Shown piece by piece: positions 43,504 to 51,807 of a DNA stretch of 64,000 nucleotides (position 1 is its first letter; each line of letters starts with the position of its first letter). The DNA is taken from assembly GCF_030035605.1 (NCBI RefSeq), contig NZ_CP106736.1, positions 1,674,001 through 1,738,000 of the forward strand, written 5' to 3'. Position numbers and translations under genes: made by a program. The notes under the pieces are model-generated. The model was not told the origin of the DNA. It worked only from the letters and a program-made list of their open reading frames with translations, and did not search any database. This DNA comes from Silvimonas soli (GTDB lineage: Bacteria; Pseudomonadota; Gammaproteobacteria; Burkholderiales; Chitinibacteraceae).

Positions 43504-45353
43504 GGCGTTACTTCCGGAGCTTGCACGCTGCCGTTGGCAAATGCTGAAAGGTCGTTACCGGCCGCAGCAGAAAAGAAGGTATCACCAGGAGGCTGGATGC
43601 CGGTTTGTGCCAAGGTGGAATTCGGAGTCGAACCATCGATCACCCGTGGGCGCAGGAAAATCACCAGTTCGATCCGTCTGGTCTGGTCGTCGCGATAGCT
43701 GAACAAGTCACCCAGGCCAGCAACACGAGACAACCCGGGCAATCCGGTGCGCGCATTGGCACTGGCATCCTGGATCAGTCCGCCCAACATGGCCAACTGG
43801 CCTGACGGCACATGCAGCGTGGAGTCGAACTCACGCACCTGTAATACCGGCACCTGGCTAACCACCGGCTTTTGCATGTCTCGCGACATCAGCGCCACGG
43901 CTGGGTCTTCAACCCAGGAGCGGATATTGGTGATGGTCGGCCGCACATTCAGCGCGATTTCACCCGTGGCCGATACCTGTGTGAGTACCTGCAGTACCAG
44001 CCCCACCGGCACTGTGTGCAGTTTGCTGGCGTAGTGGCGGCGCGTGATATCGCCATTGCTGTTCTGGTCTTCAGTTAGATCCAGCGTGAAATAAACCTGT
44101 TCATCCACCACCTTCATCACGGCGGGCTGATTATTGATCGCAACGATTTTGGGGCTGGATAAAACCCGGGTGCGGCCAAATTGTTCGAGTAGTTTTACGG
44201 TGAGATTGAAACCACTCAACAGTGGATTGCCTTTGCTGATCAGGGCCAGCGGCACGTCACCCAAGTTGTTGCCTGTGGTTTGCTGCGAAACCTGCCAGCC
44301 TTTATCGGAAGCCGCGAGCCAGCCCCAGTCGATACCCGCCTGGTAGTGATCCGATAAAGCCACTTCCACAATCGTGGCTTCTATCAGCACCTGGCGTTGG
44401 GCATTGGCACCCAGAGAGTTGATAAAGCTGGCGACCTGCAACTGTTCTGTCGCAGTGGCATAAACGCCGATAACCCCGGTTTCGGGGTGCACCAGCACCA
44501 GTCTGCCAGGTTTGTGCGATTCGGTCGTGGCCGGTACGGCGATGTGCTCACCAGTTTTGCTCTCTGCCCGCGCCCGGCCTGCCTCGGCTAGATTTTTTTC
44601 GATACGCGACAGTTTTTCGGCCACGTCGATCGCCGAGGTCGTTTTGCCTGCAGTCGAAGTGCCAGCCAGAAGCGGCAACCCGGTTGGCGAAGAGACCTGG
44701 ACCGCTGCAACCACTGGCCGCTCAGTCACTTGCAGCATGGCTTTTAGATGGGCCTCCAGACGCTCCCAGAACATATTGTCGGCGGTGGATTCGATCTCGG
44801 TGGTGGAGCTATTGATTGCACTGCCTGTTCGCTCATTGCTGATGCTACCGCCCGTCCCTGAAACCGAGTTGGCCAGGCTGACCGAGGAACGCACTTTGCG
44901 AGACAGGTTGAAATAGTCGATATGGTAGTTCGCCCAATAAGGTTCATCGGGCATGACAGTTAACACCCCACTTTCCAACGTCCAGCGCAGCGGTACCTGC
45001 CTGGCCACCCGCTCAAGAATCTGCGGCAAGGTCTGATTCAATGCATTCAGGGTGACTTCGCCGCCAATTGCGGGATGCACGTCGAGGTTTACCTTGGCGT
45101 CACGCGCCAGGGTAAACAACAACGATGCCACCGGCAGCTTATAGGCCACGACGGAAAACAATTTGGGACGGTTCGGGGTGGGGATGGCGGGAGGAACAGA
45201 CGTGGGGACAGCTGCGTCTGCATGAACTGGCAGTGGTGTATCCGACAAATGGCCCATTGGAAGTGGGCTTGGACGACCGGTCGTGCCGCAGCCGACCAGT
45301 ACGCAACAAATCAGCAACATCCCGAACAATGTGAATCTTACCGTTTTGCCCAT
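43500..45353 (-). CDS. Secretin lipoprotein (MshL/PilQ-like)
   Basis: This 617-residue outer-membrane secretin has a lipoprotein signal (LLICCVLVGC, cysteine near residue 22), a proline-rich spacer, an STN-like N-terminal domain (VASLLFTLARDAKVNLDVH), an N1/KH-like region and the C-terminal secretin domain (GRTRVLSSPKIVAINNQPA, VPVLQVREFDSTLHVPSGQ and MLGGLIQDA). A long Ser/Thr-rich insertion near 165-230 is unusual. ATG 45353 is preferred to 45392 because it gives a clean signal peptide. It is the first gene of the cluster. Confidence 0.92.
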   Translation of the reverse strand: MGKTVRFTLFGMLLICCVLVGCGTTGRPSPLPMGHLSDTPLPVHADAAVPTSVPPAIPTPNRPKLFSVVAYKLPVASLLFTLARDAKVNLDVHPAIGGEVTLNALNQTLPQILERVARQVPLRWTLESGVLTVMPDEPYWANYHIDYFNLSRKVRSSVSLANSVSGTGGSISNERTGSAINSSTTEIESTADNMFWERLEAHLKAMLQVTERPVVAAVQVSSPTGLPLLAGTSTAGKTTSAIDVAEKLSRIEKNLAEAGRARAESKTGEHIAVPATTESHKPGRLVLVHPETGVIGVYATATEQLQVASFINSLGANAQRQVLIEATIVEVALSDHYQAGIDWGWLAASDKGWQVSQQTTGNNLGDVPLALISKGNPLLSGFNLTVKLLEQFGRTRVLSSPKIVAINNQPAVMKVVDEQVYFTLDLTEDQNSNGDITRRHYASKLHTVPVGLVLQVLTQVSATGEIALNVRPTITNIRSWVEDPAVALMSRDMQKPVVSQVPVLQVREFDSTLHVPSGQLAMLGGLIQDASANARTGLPGLSRVAGLGDLFSYRDDQTRRIELVIFLRPRVIDGSTPNSTLAQTGIQPPGDTFFSAAAGNDLSAFANGSVQAPEVTP

Positions 45354-45607
45354 TTTGTATCGGCCCGACACAGCATCAGGCCAGCGACCCATGACGAAGA
45401 ATGAGCGCTAAAAACTACACTTCGGCAAAAATTGAAATTTTGATGTTAGTCATTGGCAATTATTACGATAATTGCCTTTCTCAATTCTTTCTGACAGAAC
45501 AGCATTTGGCTGCATGTATTTTCATGACATATTCATAGGGCTGGCGGCAACGCCGCTTTATCCCTAAAATGGACGTCCTTTGTACTCACCAGTCTAACCG
45601 GGTTCGC
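45354..45607. other. Divergent intergenic region between pilus and Mla operons
   Basis: This 254-base region is richer in A and T than its neighbours. It must hold the promoters of the leftward pilus cluster and the rightward mla operon. Its outstanding element is a perfect 9-4-9 palindrome at 45455-45476. No small gene is visible. Confidence 0.6.
45455..45476. promoter_or_regulatory. Perfect 22-bp palindrome between pilus and Mla operons
   Basis: GGCAATTAT and ATAATTGCC are exact reverse complements around TACG, followed on the + strand by TTTC. It sits in the divergent promoter region and may be a transcription-factor site; an intrinsic terminator is less likely because the stem is AT-rich and the T run is short. 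Confidence 0.6.
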
Positions 45608-46417
45608 ATGACCTCCCCGCTTGTCCAGATCGATCGGGTTCGCTTCGGCTATTCAGAGCGAGACATCCTCAGTGATGTATCGCTTACAGTCGCGCGCGGC
45701 CAAGTGGTTGCCATTATGGGCGGTTCGGGCTCAGGTAAAACCACGCTCCTGCGACTGATCGGCGGCCAGATCAAGGCGCAAGGCGGCTCAGTCAAGGTTG
45801 ATGGTGACGAAGTAGGTTCATTGGGTGAAAGCGCCCTGTATGGCATGCGGCGCAAGCTCGGCATGCTGTTCCAGTTTGGCGCGCTGTTTACCGATTTGTC
45901 GGTCTACGACAACGTGGCCTTCCCCTTGCGCGAACGCACTTCTTTACCCGAGTCGGTTATTCGCGATCTGGTTTTGATGAAGCTGCAAGCGGTCGGATTG
46001 CGTGGCGCCATTGATCTGATGCCATTCGAGCTTTCCGGCGGCATGGCACGCCGCGTGGCCTTGGCCCGCGCCACGGCGCTGGACCCGCTGATCATGATGT
46101 ACGACGAGCCATTCACCGGGCTTGATCCGATTTCTCTATCGACAATCGGGCAACTGGTACGTGAACTCAACGATGCTTTGGGCGCGGCGTCGATCATCGT
46201 GACACACGATGTTTCTGAATCGCTGGATATCGTCGACTACGTTTATTTCTTGTCGGGCGGCAGCGTTGTGGGCCACGGCACACCAGACCAGATCCGTGCC
46301 TCGGAAGTGCCGTTTATCAAGCAGTTCATCAACGGCGAACGTGACGGCCCGGTGCCATTCCACAAGCCGGCCCCGCCTTATGCACTGGATCTGGGACTGG
46401 AGAACAACCGTGGATAA
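45608..46417 (+). CDS. mlaF: Mla phospholipid transport ATPase MlaF
   Basis: MlaF is the ATPase of the MlaFEDB complex, which moves phospholipids between the inner membrane and MlaC to keep the outer membrane asymmetric. It has Walker A GGSGSGKTTLLRL, signature ELSGGMARRVALARAT and Walker B LIMMYDEPFTGLDP. The ATG at 45608 gives 269 residues, the E. coli length; the upstream ATG at 45569 is rejected. It overlaps mlaE. Confidence 0.95.
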   Translation: MTSPLVQIDRVRFGYSERDILSDVSLTVARGQVVAIMGGSGSGKTTLLRLIGGQIKAQGGSVKVDGDEVGSLGESALYGMRRKLGMLFQFGALFTDLSVYDNVAFPLRERTSLPESVIRDLVLMKLQAVGLRGAIDLMPFELSGGMARRVALARATALDPLIMMYDEPFTGLDPISLSTIGQLVRELNDALGAASIIVTHDVSESLDIVDYVYFLSGGSVVGHGTPDQIRASEVPFIKQFINGERDGPVPFHKPAPPYALDLGLENNRG

Positions 46418-47204
46418 TGTTCTCGTACGCTTTTTTTCGAGTATTGGTCGGCCATTTACCAATACCTTTATCAAGGTCGGGTTTGCCGCGCGTTTTTTTG
46501 TGGCGATACTGCGGCACTCGCCGACATCGTTACTGCGCTTACGCCTGACCATCCGCGAGATCTGGTTCGCTGGCGTGTTGTCGGTACTGATTATTGTGGT
46601 GTCTGGCTTGTTTGTCGGCATGGTGCTGGCGCTGCAGGGCTATGACACGCTCAGTCGTTTTGGTGCTTCATCCGCCTTGGGCATCATGGTGGCGCTGTCG
46701 TTGGTGCGCGAACTGGGACCAGTGGTCGGTGCACTACTATTCGCCAGCCGTGCGGGTTCTGCCATCACCGCCGAAATTGGCTTGATGAAGGCCACCGAAC
46801 AGTTGTCGGCCATGGAAATGATGGCGGTCAACCCGATCGCCCGTGTCGTCGCTCCCAAATTCTGGGGCGGTGTGATTTCGATGCCTTTGCTCACGGCCAT
46901 GTTCAGCGCCATGGGCATTATTGGTGGTTATCTCATTGGCGTGCATTTGTTGGGGCTTGATTCCGGCATCTTCTGGTCGCAAATGCAAAGCTCGGTAGAT
47001 ATGCGATTTGATGTCATGAACGGCATCATCAAAAGCGTGGTGTTCGGGATTGCCGTTTCGCTGATCGCGGTATTCGAAGGTTACGACGCAGCACCCACCG
47101 CCGAAGGCGTCTCGGGGGCGACAACGCGTACTGTCGTAACCTCTGCACTGGTAATTCTTGGTCTGGACGTGATCCTGACCGCATTCATGTTCCGGGGAAT
47201 CTGA
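46410..47204 (+). CDS. mlaE: Mla permease MlaE
   Basis: This 264-residue inner-membrane permease has the MlaE family segments SVLIIVVSGLFVGMVLALQ, LVRELGPVVGALLFASRAGS and AMEMMAVNPIARVV and about five helices. The start is GTG at 46410, overlapping the end of mlaF by 8 bases with GGAG upstream; a longer frame from 46209 runs inside mlaF and is rejected. It shares one base with the mlaD start (TGATG). Confidence 0.95.
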   Translation: MDNVLVRFFSSIGRPFTNTFIKVGFAARFFVAILRHSPTSLLRLRLTIREIWFAGVLSVLIIVVSGLFVGMVLALQGYDTLSRFGASSALGIMVALSLVRELGPVVGALLFASRAGSAITAEIGLMKATEQLSAMEMMAVNPIARVVAPKFWGGVISMPLLTAMFSAMGIIGGYLIGVHLLGLDSGIFWSQMQSSVDMRFDVMNGIIKSVVFGIAVSLIAVFEGYDAAPTAEGVSGATTRTVVTSALVILGLDVILTAFMFRGI

Positions 47205-47689
47205 TGAAACGAGGCATGATCGACTTTTGGGTCGGACTGTTTATCGCCGCTGGTGTAGTTGCCATTTTGTTCTTGTCGCTGCGCGTGAGCAGCCAGAGCG
47301 GCCTGCCGGCGCGCTCAACTTATACGGTGACGGCCAACTTCGACAATATTGGCGGGCTGAAAGTGCGGGCACCGGTGAAAAGTGCCGGCGTAGTCGTGGG
47401 CCGCGTCACCAATATCGAACTGGATACGTCCCGTTACGTCGCCAAAGTCACCATGGCGCTGGATAACCACTATCATTTCAGCCGGGATTCATCGGCCGAG
47501 ATTCTGACCTCCGGTTTGCTGGGCGAACAATACATCGGCATTACGCCGGGGGCTGACGACAAGATGCTCGCCGCGGGCAGCACCTTCAAACTGACATCGT
47601 CGGCCATCGTGCTTGAACAACTTATCAGTCGTTTCCTGTTTTCCAAGGCGGAAGACGGTAGCGACAAATCTTCAGCGGGAAATCAATAA
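47204..47689 (+). CDS. mlaD: Mla substrate-binding MCE protein MlaD
   Basis: MlaD forms the hexameric MCE ring of the transporter. The 161-residue protein has one N-terminal membrane helix (about residues 9-28), and an MCE domain with YTVTANFDNIGGLKVRAPVK, AGVVVGRV and GLLGEQYIGITPG. It overlaps mlaE and abuts mlaC. Confidence 0.96.
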   Translation: MKRGMIDFWVGLFIAAGVVAILFLSLRVSSQSGLPARSTYTVTANFDNIGGLKVRAPVKSAGVVVGRVTNIELDTSRYVAKVTMALDNHYHFSRDSSAEILTSGLLGEQYIGITPGADDKMLAAGSTFKLTSSAIVLEQLISRFLFSKAEDGSDKSSAGNQ

Positions 47690-48322
47690 ATGACTGTGTT
47701 TAAAAACTGGCTGGCTGCGATCTGTGTGGCAGCGTTGCTTCCTGGTGCTGCATTTGCAGCGCCTGCCGCCACTGATTCACCTGAACAGATCGTGCGTAGT
47801 GTCAGCAAGGACGTGCTGGACATCCTCAAGAAAAACGACAAAGACACCAGTACCATCCGCAGTCAGGTTGAAACCCGTCTGGTGCCACTGGCCGACTTCA
47901 ACCGCATGACCGCGCTGGCCGTGGGCCGCTACTGGAAAAGCGCCACGCCTGACCAGCAACAAGCGCTGACCAAAGAATTCCGCACCATGCTGGTTCGCAC
48001 CTATCTGTCGGCGTTGACTATCTACAAGAACGCGCAGGTTGACGTGAAGGGTTCACGCCCGGGCGACACACCAGACGAGCAAACTGTACAGACCGAAGTC
48101 AACCTGCCAGGCCAGAAGCCAATTGGCCTGGATTTCAACTTCGAGAAAACCGATGCGGGCTGGAAGGTGTTTGATATCTCGGTTGAAGGGATCAGCTTCA
48201 TCAACAGCCACCGCAACCAGTTTGGCACCGTTATCCGCAAAGACGGCATTGATGGCCTGATCAAGCAGCTCGCGGCCAGCAATGCGGGCTCTACTGCAAA
48301 AACCGGTAGCGCTGCCAAATGA
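47690..48322 (+). CDS. mlaC: Periplasmic phospholipid carrier MlaC
   Basis: MlaC shuttles phospholipid between MlaD and MlaA. The 210-residue protein has a signal peptide (cleavage near AFAAP), then VSKDVLDILK, FNRMTALAVGRYWKSATPDQ and TYLSALTIYKN, family features. The C terminus is a short Ala/Ser/Thr/Lys-rich tail. It overlaps mlaB by 4 bases. Confidence 0.95.
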   Translation: MTVFKNWLAAICVAALLPGAAFAAPAATDSPEQIVRSVSKDVLDILKKNDKDTSTIRSQVETRLVPLADFNRMTALAVGRYWKSATPDQQQALTKEFRTMLVRTYLSALTIYKNAQVDVKGSRPGDTPDEQTVQTEVNLPGQKPIGLDFNFEKTDAGWKVFDISVEGISFINSHRNQFGTVIRKDGIDGLIKQLAASNAGSTAKTGSAAK

Positions 48323-48588
48323 GCGTTCATGCCATTACCGGCAAGTTAACGATGGATACCGCCGGCGCGCAGCTGGCGGCATTCTCGTGGCCAGTAGCGG
48401 CAAATGAACTGACGCTGGACTTGAGCCAGGTGCAGGAAGTCGATTCGTCGGCCGTTTCAGTGCTGTTGCATTGGCAACGCCAGGCAAAAACCCAACAAGC
48501 CAACTTCCTGATTACCGGCGTGCCTCCGGCGCTACGTGAGCTGGTGCGGCTGTATGGTGTAGAAGACCTGCTGCCCACCGGGGCCTGA
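48319..48588 (+). CDS. mlaB: STAS-domain Mla protein MlaB
   Basis: MlaB is the small cytoplasmic STAS protein that stabilises MlaF. The 89-residue product contains LDLSQVQEVDSSAVSVLLHW, the helix region where anti-sigma-antagonist proteins keep a serine. An ATGA overlap with mlaC and a terminator 9 bases after its stop place it last in the operon. Confidence 0.92.
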   Translation: MSVHAITGKLTMDTAGAQLAAFSWPVAANELTLDLSQVQEVDSSAVSVLLHWQRQAKTQQANFLITGVPPALRELVRLYGVEDLLPTGA

Positions 48589-48596
48589 ACGGATCG

Positions 48597-48623
48597 GCAA
48601 ACCCCGCCCCATGCGGGGTTTTT
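48597..48623 (+). terminator. Intrinsic terminator after mlaB
   Basis: AACCCCGC and GCGGGGTT form a stem around CCCAT and are followed by a T run. It separates the mlaFEDCB transcript from mlaA. Confidence 0.85.
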
Positions 48624-48684
48624 GCTTTTGTGACCGCTGTAAATTCACTTTTCAATTCAGGCTGATAGCTTGCCCGAAACCGCT

Positions 48685-48690
48685 TACAAT
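48685..48690 (+). promoter_or_regulatory. Candidate -10 element of mlaA
   Basis: TACAAT lies 40 bases before the preferred mlaA start and after the mlaB terminator. No convincing -35 hexamer is seen at 17 bases. A transcription start just downstream would exclude the TTG frame start at 48670. Confidence 0.45.
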
Positions 48691-48729
48691 ACGGGTCTGT
48701 CCCGAATCAAAAAAATGCCAATCCTGACC

Positions 48730-49599
48730 ATGCGACGACTTGTCCCCATTGCCGCGCTGTTGCTGACGGCCTGTGCCAGCCCCAAAAACAATTACGATCC
48801 GCTTGAACCGGTTAATCGTGGCGTTTTCTTTGTGAATAACGTGGTCGATCAAGCCGTGGTCAAACCGGTGGCAACGGTCTACGCCAATTACGCCCCTGGC
48901 CCGGTCAAGCAAGGCACCAGCAACTTCTTTGGCAATATCGACGACTTGTTCTCCAGCTTTGGCTCATTGCTGGAAGGACATTTCAAAGAAGCAGGCACCA
49001 GTATCAGCCGCGTCGCCGTCAACACTACCATTGGCATGTTTGGCATTTTTGACTGGGCCACCGACATGAAATTGCCGAAGCCGGATCAGGATTTAGGTCT
49101 GGCTTTGGGACATTGGGGAATCGGCAGCGGCCCTTATCTGATGCTGCCGCTGCTGGGACCAACCACCTTGCGTGATTCGGTTGATCCGGTTGTGCGCACT
49201 TTCTACGGTCCAGGCAGCTATCTGAACACCACCGGCGAAGAAATCCTCTGGGCGTCTGTTGATGGCATCAACATGCGGGCTCAGGTTCTGCCGCTGGATG
49301 CACTGATCGAATCCCAGCCTGACCCGTACGCCTATATCCGTGACGCCTATCTGCAGCGCCGCTGGTACAAGGTTTACGATGGTCAGCCGCCACACGCCTT
49401 GCAGTTGGGTCCAACTGACGATGACGACGCGGCTGATGACGCAGCACCGGCACCTGGCGCCGCCAGTGCGCCGGCCGCTGCTGACAAGCCCGTTGCCCCA
49501 GTAGATGCTTCTGCAGTTGCCTCGGCCACGCCAGCCGCAGCAGTAATTGAAGCGCCCGCAGCCACTGCTGCGTCGGCAGAAGTAAAGGCCAGTCAGTGA
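48730..49599 (+). CDS. mlaA: Outer-membrane lipoprotein MlaA (VacJ)
   Basis: MlaA removes misplaced phospholipids from the outer leaflet and passes them to MlaC. The protein has a lipobox LLLTAC, the family segments DPLEPVNRGVFFVNNVVD, SNFFGNIDDLFSSF, NTTIGMFGIFDWA and GPYLMLPLLGPTTLRD, then a C-terminal Ala/Pro-rich tail of about 60 residues with an Asp run, unusual for MlaA. ATG 48730 (289 residues) is preferred; 48715 is possible. It overlaps the next ABC gene by 4 bases. Confidence 0.94.
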   Translation: MRRLVPIAALLLTACASPKNNYDPLEPVNRGVFFVNNVVDQAVVKPVATVYANYAPGPVKQGTSNFFGNIDDLFSSFGSLLEGHFKEAGTSISRVAVNTTIGMFGIFDWATDMKLPKPDQDLGLALGHWGIGSGPYLMLPLLGPTTLRDSVDPVVRTFYGPGSYLNTTGEEILWASVDGINMRAQVLPLDALIESQPDPYAYIRDAYLQRRWYKVYDGQPPHALQLGPTDDDDAADDAAPAPGAASAPAAADKPVAPVDASAVASATPAAAVIEAPAATAASAEVKASQ

Positions 49600-50504
49600 G
49601 CGCTATCCAGTTCAACCAGGTCGTCAAACGTTATGGCGACTTCCAGGCGCTCAACGATGTCAGCTTTAGCGTAGAAGAAGGCGATTTCTTTGCACTGCTG
49701 GGCCCAAATGGCGCAGGTAAAACCACGCTGATATCCATCTTGGGCGGCCTGGCCCGCGCCACCAGCGGCCAGATTTCGATCATGGGCCGCGACGTGGTCA
49801 CCGATTACCGTAATGCCCGTCGCGCCGTCGGCATCGTGCCGCAAGAATTGGTGTTTGATCCGTTCTTCAGCGTGCGCGAAACGCTGCGTTTTCAGTCGGG
49901 GTATTTCGGCCTCAAACAAAACGACGCCTGGATCGATGAGATCCTCGAAAACCTTGGCCTGACCAATAAAGCCAATGCCAATATGCGCTCCCTGTCTGGC
50001 GGTATGAAACGCCGGGTGATGGTGGCTCAGGCGCTGGTGCATCGGCCCCCGGTCATTGTGCTGGATGAGCCCACGGCCGGGGTGGATGTGGAACTGCGCC
50101 AGACACTGTGGGAGTTCGTGCGCCGCTTGAACAATCAGGGCCACACCATTGTGCTGACCACGCACTATCTGGAAGAGGCTGAAGAATTATGCAATCGCAT
50201 CGCCATGCTCAAGCAAGGCAAGCTGATTGCGCTGGAAGACAAACAAAAGCTGCTCAATCGCGGCAAAGCCCGCACGCTGCGCATCAAGCTGTCTGAAGGC
50301 AATTTGCCATTAAGCCTGGCCGATCAGGTCATCGCCGAGAAAGACGGTCTGTATGATTTGCGCCTTGCTGACGTGGCCGGACTGGAACAGATTCTGGGCG
50401 AACTCCGCCAGCATGGCGCAATCGTGCGCGATATCGAGATCGCCAAACCCGATCTGGAAGACATCTTTGTCGAAATGATGCAAGGCCGTACTGCGCAAGG
50501 CTAA
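49596..50504 (+). CDS. ABC transporter ATP-binding protein (YadG-like)
   Basis: This 302-residue ATPase has Walker A GPNGAGKTT, signature LSGGMKRRVMVAQALVH and Walker B VIVLDEPTAGVD. With the next gene it forms an ABC-2 type exporter like E. coli YadG/YadH, whose substrate is unknown. It starts at GTG inside the mlaA stop (GTGA), and the link with mlaA suggests an envelope lipid role. Confidence 0.9.
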   Translation: MSAIQFNQVVKRYGDFQALNDVSFSVEEGDFFALLGPNGAGKTTLISILGGLARATSGQISIMGRDVVTDYRNARRAVGIVPQELVFDPFFSVRETLRFQSGYFGLKQNDAWIDEILENLGLTNKANANMRSLSGGMKRRVMVAQALVHRPPVIVLDEPTAGVDVELRQTLWEFVRRLNNQGHTIVLTTHYLEEAEELCNRIAMLKQGKLIALEDKQKLLNRGKARTLRIKLSEGNLPLSLADQVIAEKDGLYDLRLADVAGLEQILGELRQHGAIVRDIEIAKPDLEDIFVEMMQGRTAQG

Positions 50505-50536
50505 GCCCGCACAGACGCCCGACGGAACCCACATAC

Positions 50537-51292
50537 ATGCAAGGTTTTTCCACCCTTTTCTACAAAGAACTGCTGCGCTTCTGGAAGGTCAGTTTTCAGA
50601 CCGTACTCGCGCCGATTCTGACAGCGCTGTTGTATTTGCTGATCTTTGCCCATGTGCTCGACTCACATGTAGAACCTTATCCAGGCGTGCGCTATACCGC
50701 GTTTCTGATTCCGGGTCTGGCGATGATGTCGATGCTGCAGAACGCGTTTTCCAACACCAGTTCCAGTCTCATTCAGTCCAAGATCACCGGAAATCTGATC
50801 TTTATTTTGCTGCCGCCGCTGTCGCACTTTGAATTCTTTGCCGCTTACGTGCTGGCAGCTGTCTTGCGCGGCGTGATTGTAGGCGCGGGCGTATTGCTGG
50901 TAACGCTGTTTTTTGCCATTCCGCCAATCCAGCACTCCTTGTGGATTCTGGTGTTTGCGCTACTGGGTACCTCGATCATGGCCATTCTGGGTTTGATCGC
51001 GGGGATATGGGCCGACAAATTTGACCAGTTGGCGGCTTTCCAGAACTTTTTGATCATGCCGCTGACTTTCCTGTCTGGCGTGTTTTACTCGATTCACAGC
51101 CTGCCACCGTTCTGGCAAGGCGTTTCCAACTGGAACCCTGTGTTCTATGTGATCGATGGCTTTCGCTTCGGATTTTTCGGGGTTGCCGATGTTTCGCCAT
51201 GGCTCAGTTTGACCGTTGGCGGCGCTACATTGCTGGTACTCGCCACATTGGCCTGGCAACTGATAAAATCCGGTTATAAATTAAGGCACTAG
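50537..51292 (+). CDS. ABC-2 type permease (YadH-like)
   Basis: This 251-residue membrane protein has about six helices and the ABC-2 permease pattern (FYKELLRFWKVSFQTVLAP, GLAMMSMLQNAFSNTSSSL, and GVFYSIHSLPPFWQ near the C terminus). It pairs with the preceding ATPase, 32 bases away. The substrate is unknown. Confidence 0.9.
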   Translation: MQGFSTLFYKELLRFWKVSFQTVLAPILTALLYLLIFAHVLDSHVEPYPGVRYTAFLIPGLAMMSMLQNAFSNTSSSLIQSKITGNLIFILLPPLSHFEFFAAYVLAAVLRGVIVGAGVLLVTLFFAIPPIQHSLWILVFALLGTSIMAILGLIAGIWADKFDQLAAFQNFLIMPLTFLSGVFYSIHSLPPFWQGVSNWNPVFYVIDGFRFGFFGVADVSPWLSLTVGGATLLVLATLAWQLIKSGYKLRH

Positions 51293-51312
51293 ACTAGAAA
51301 GCAACGATTCTG

Positions 51313-51552
51313 ATGACTCCCGAACAAGTTCAAACCCTGCTGGTTACCCGCCTGGACGCCACCGCGACCGAGGTGACTGGTGACGGCCACCATTTTTACG
51401 CCCGCCTGGCTTCGCCCCGTTTTGAAGGGCTGGGCCTGCTGGCACGACATCGCCTGGTCAAAGAGGCACTCAAAGACGTGATCGATTCTGGCGAACTGCA
51501 TGCGCTGTCGCTGGAAAAAACGCTCACGCCCGCAGAATGGGCCAACCGGTGA
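51313..51552 (+). CDS. BolA family protein (IbaG-like)
   Basis: This 79-residue BolA-like protein begins MTPEQVQTLLVTRLDAT and has the family core VTGDGHHFYARLASPRFEGL and RHRLVKEALKDVIDSGELHAL. Small BolA proteins work with monothiol glutaredoxins in iron-sulfur handling. In Betaproteobacteria and E. coli such a gene precedes murA. It overlaps the next small gene. Confidence 0.92.
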   Translation: MTPEQVQTLLVTRLDATATEVTGDGHHFYARLASPRFEGLGLLARHRLVKEALKDVIDSGELHALSLEKTLTPAEWANR

Positions 51553-51725
51553 GCGATTCTGATCGCTTCAATCTCGATGGCATCGCCGCTGACAAAGCCC
51601 GCATCGAAGAAGCCAACCGGACCCAACGCACAACGCGCGACCGCAGCACCCAGAAGCTGATCGCACTGACCAATCTGCCCTGGCTGATCGCCATCGCGGC
51701 CTGGTTGCTGTGGAAATACCTCTGA
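51549..51725 (+). CDS. Small membrane protein of unknown function
   Basis: This 58-residue protein has a charged N-terminal half and one C-terminal hydrophobic helix (LPWLIAIAAWLLWKYL). It starts at GTG on the stop of the BolA gene (GTGA); an ATG 12 bases upstream is also in frame. No recognised domain. Tight coupling before murA supports a real gene. Confidence 0.65.
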   Translation: MSDSDRFNLDGIAADKARIEEANRTQRTTRDRSTQKLIALTNLPWLIAIAAWLLWKYL

Positions 51726-51750
51726 GCACAGTCCAGATAACTCATACCGA

Positions 51751-51770
51751 AGCAGCCGCTAACGGCTGCT
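51751..51770 (+). promoter_or_regulatory. Hairpin in the murA leader
   Basis: AGCAGCCG and CGGCTGCT pair perfectly around CTAA but lack a T run, so it is not a normal terminator. A second short hairpin (CCCGC-AGGA-GCGGG, 51786-51799) puts the murA Shine-Dalgarno bases in its loop. Confidence 0.4.
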
Positions 51771-51807
51771 CACGCTAACCGCATTCCCGCAGGAGCGGGC
51801 AAAGATC

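Noticed and set aside
48670..48730. Longer MlaA N terminus starting at TTG 48670
   Set aside because: It overlaps a TACAAT promoter-like element and would put residues before the lipoprotein signal peptide.
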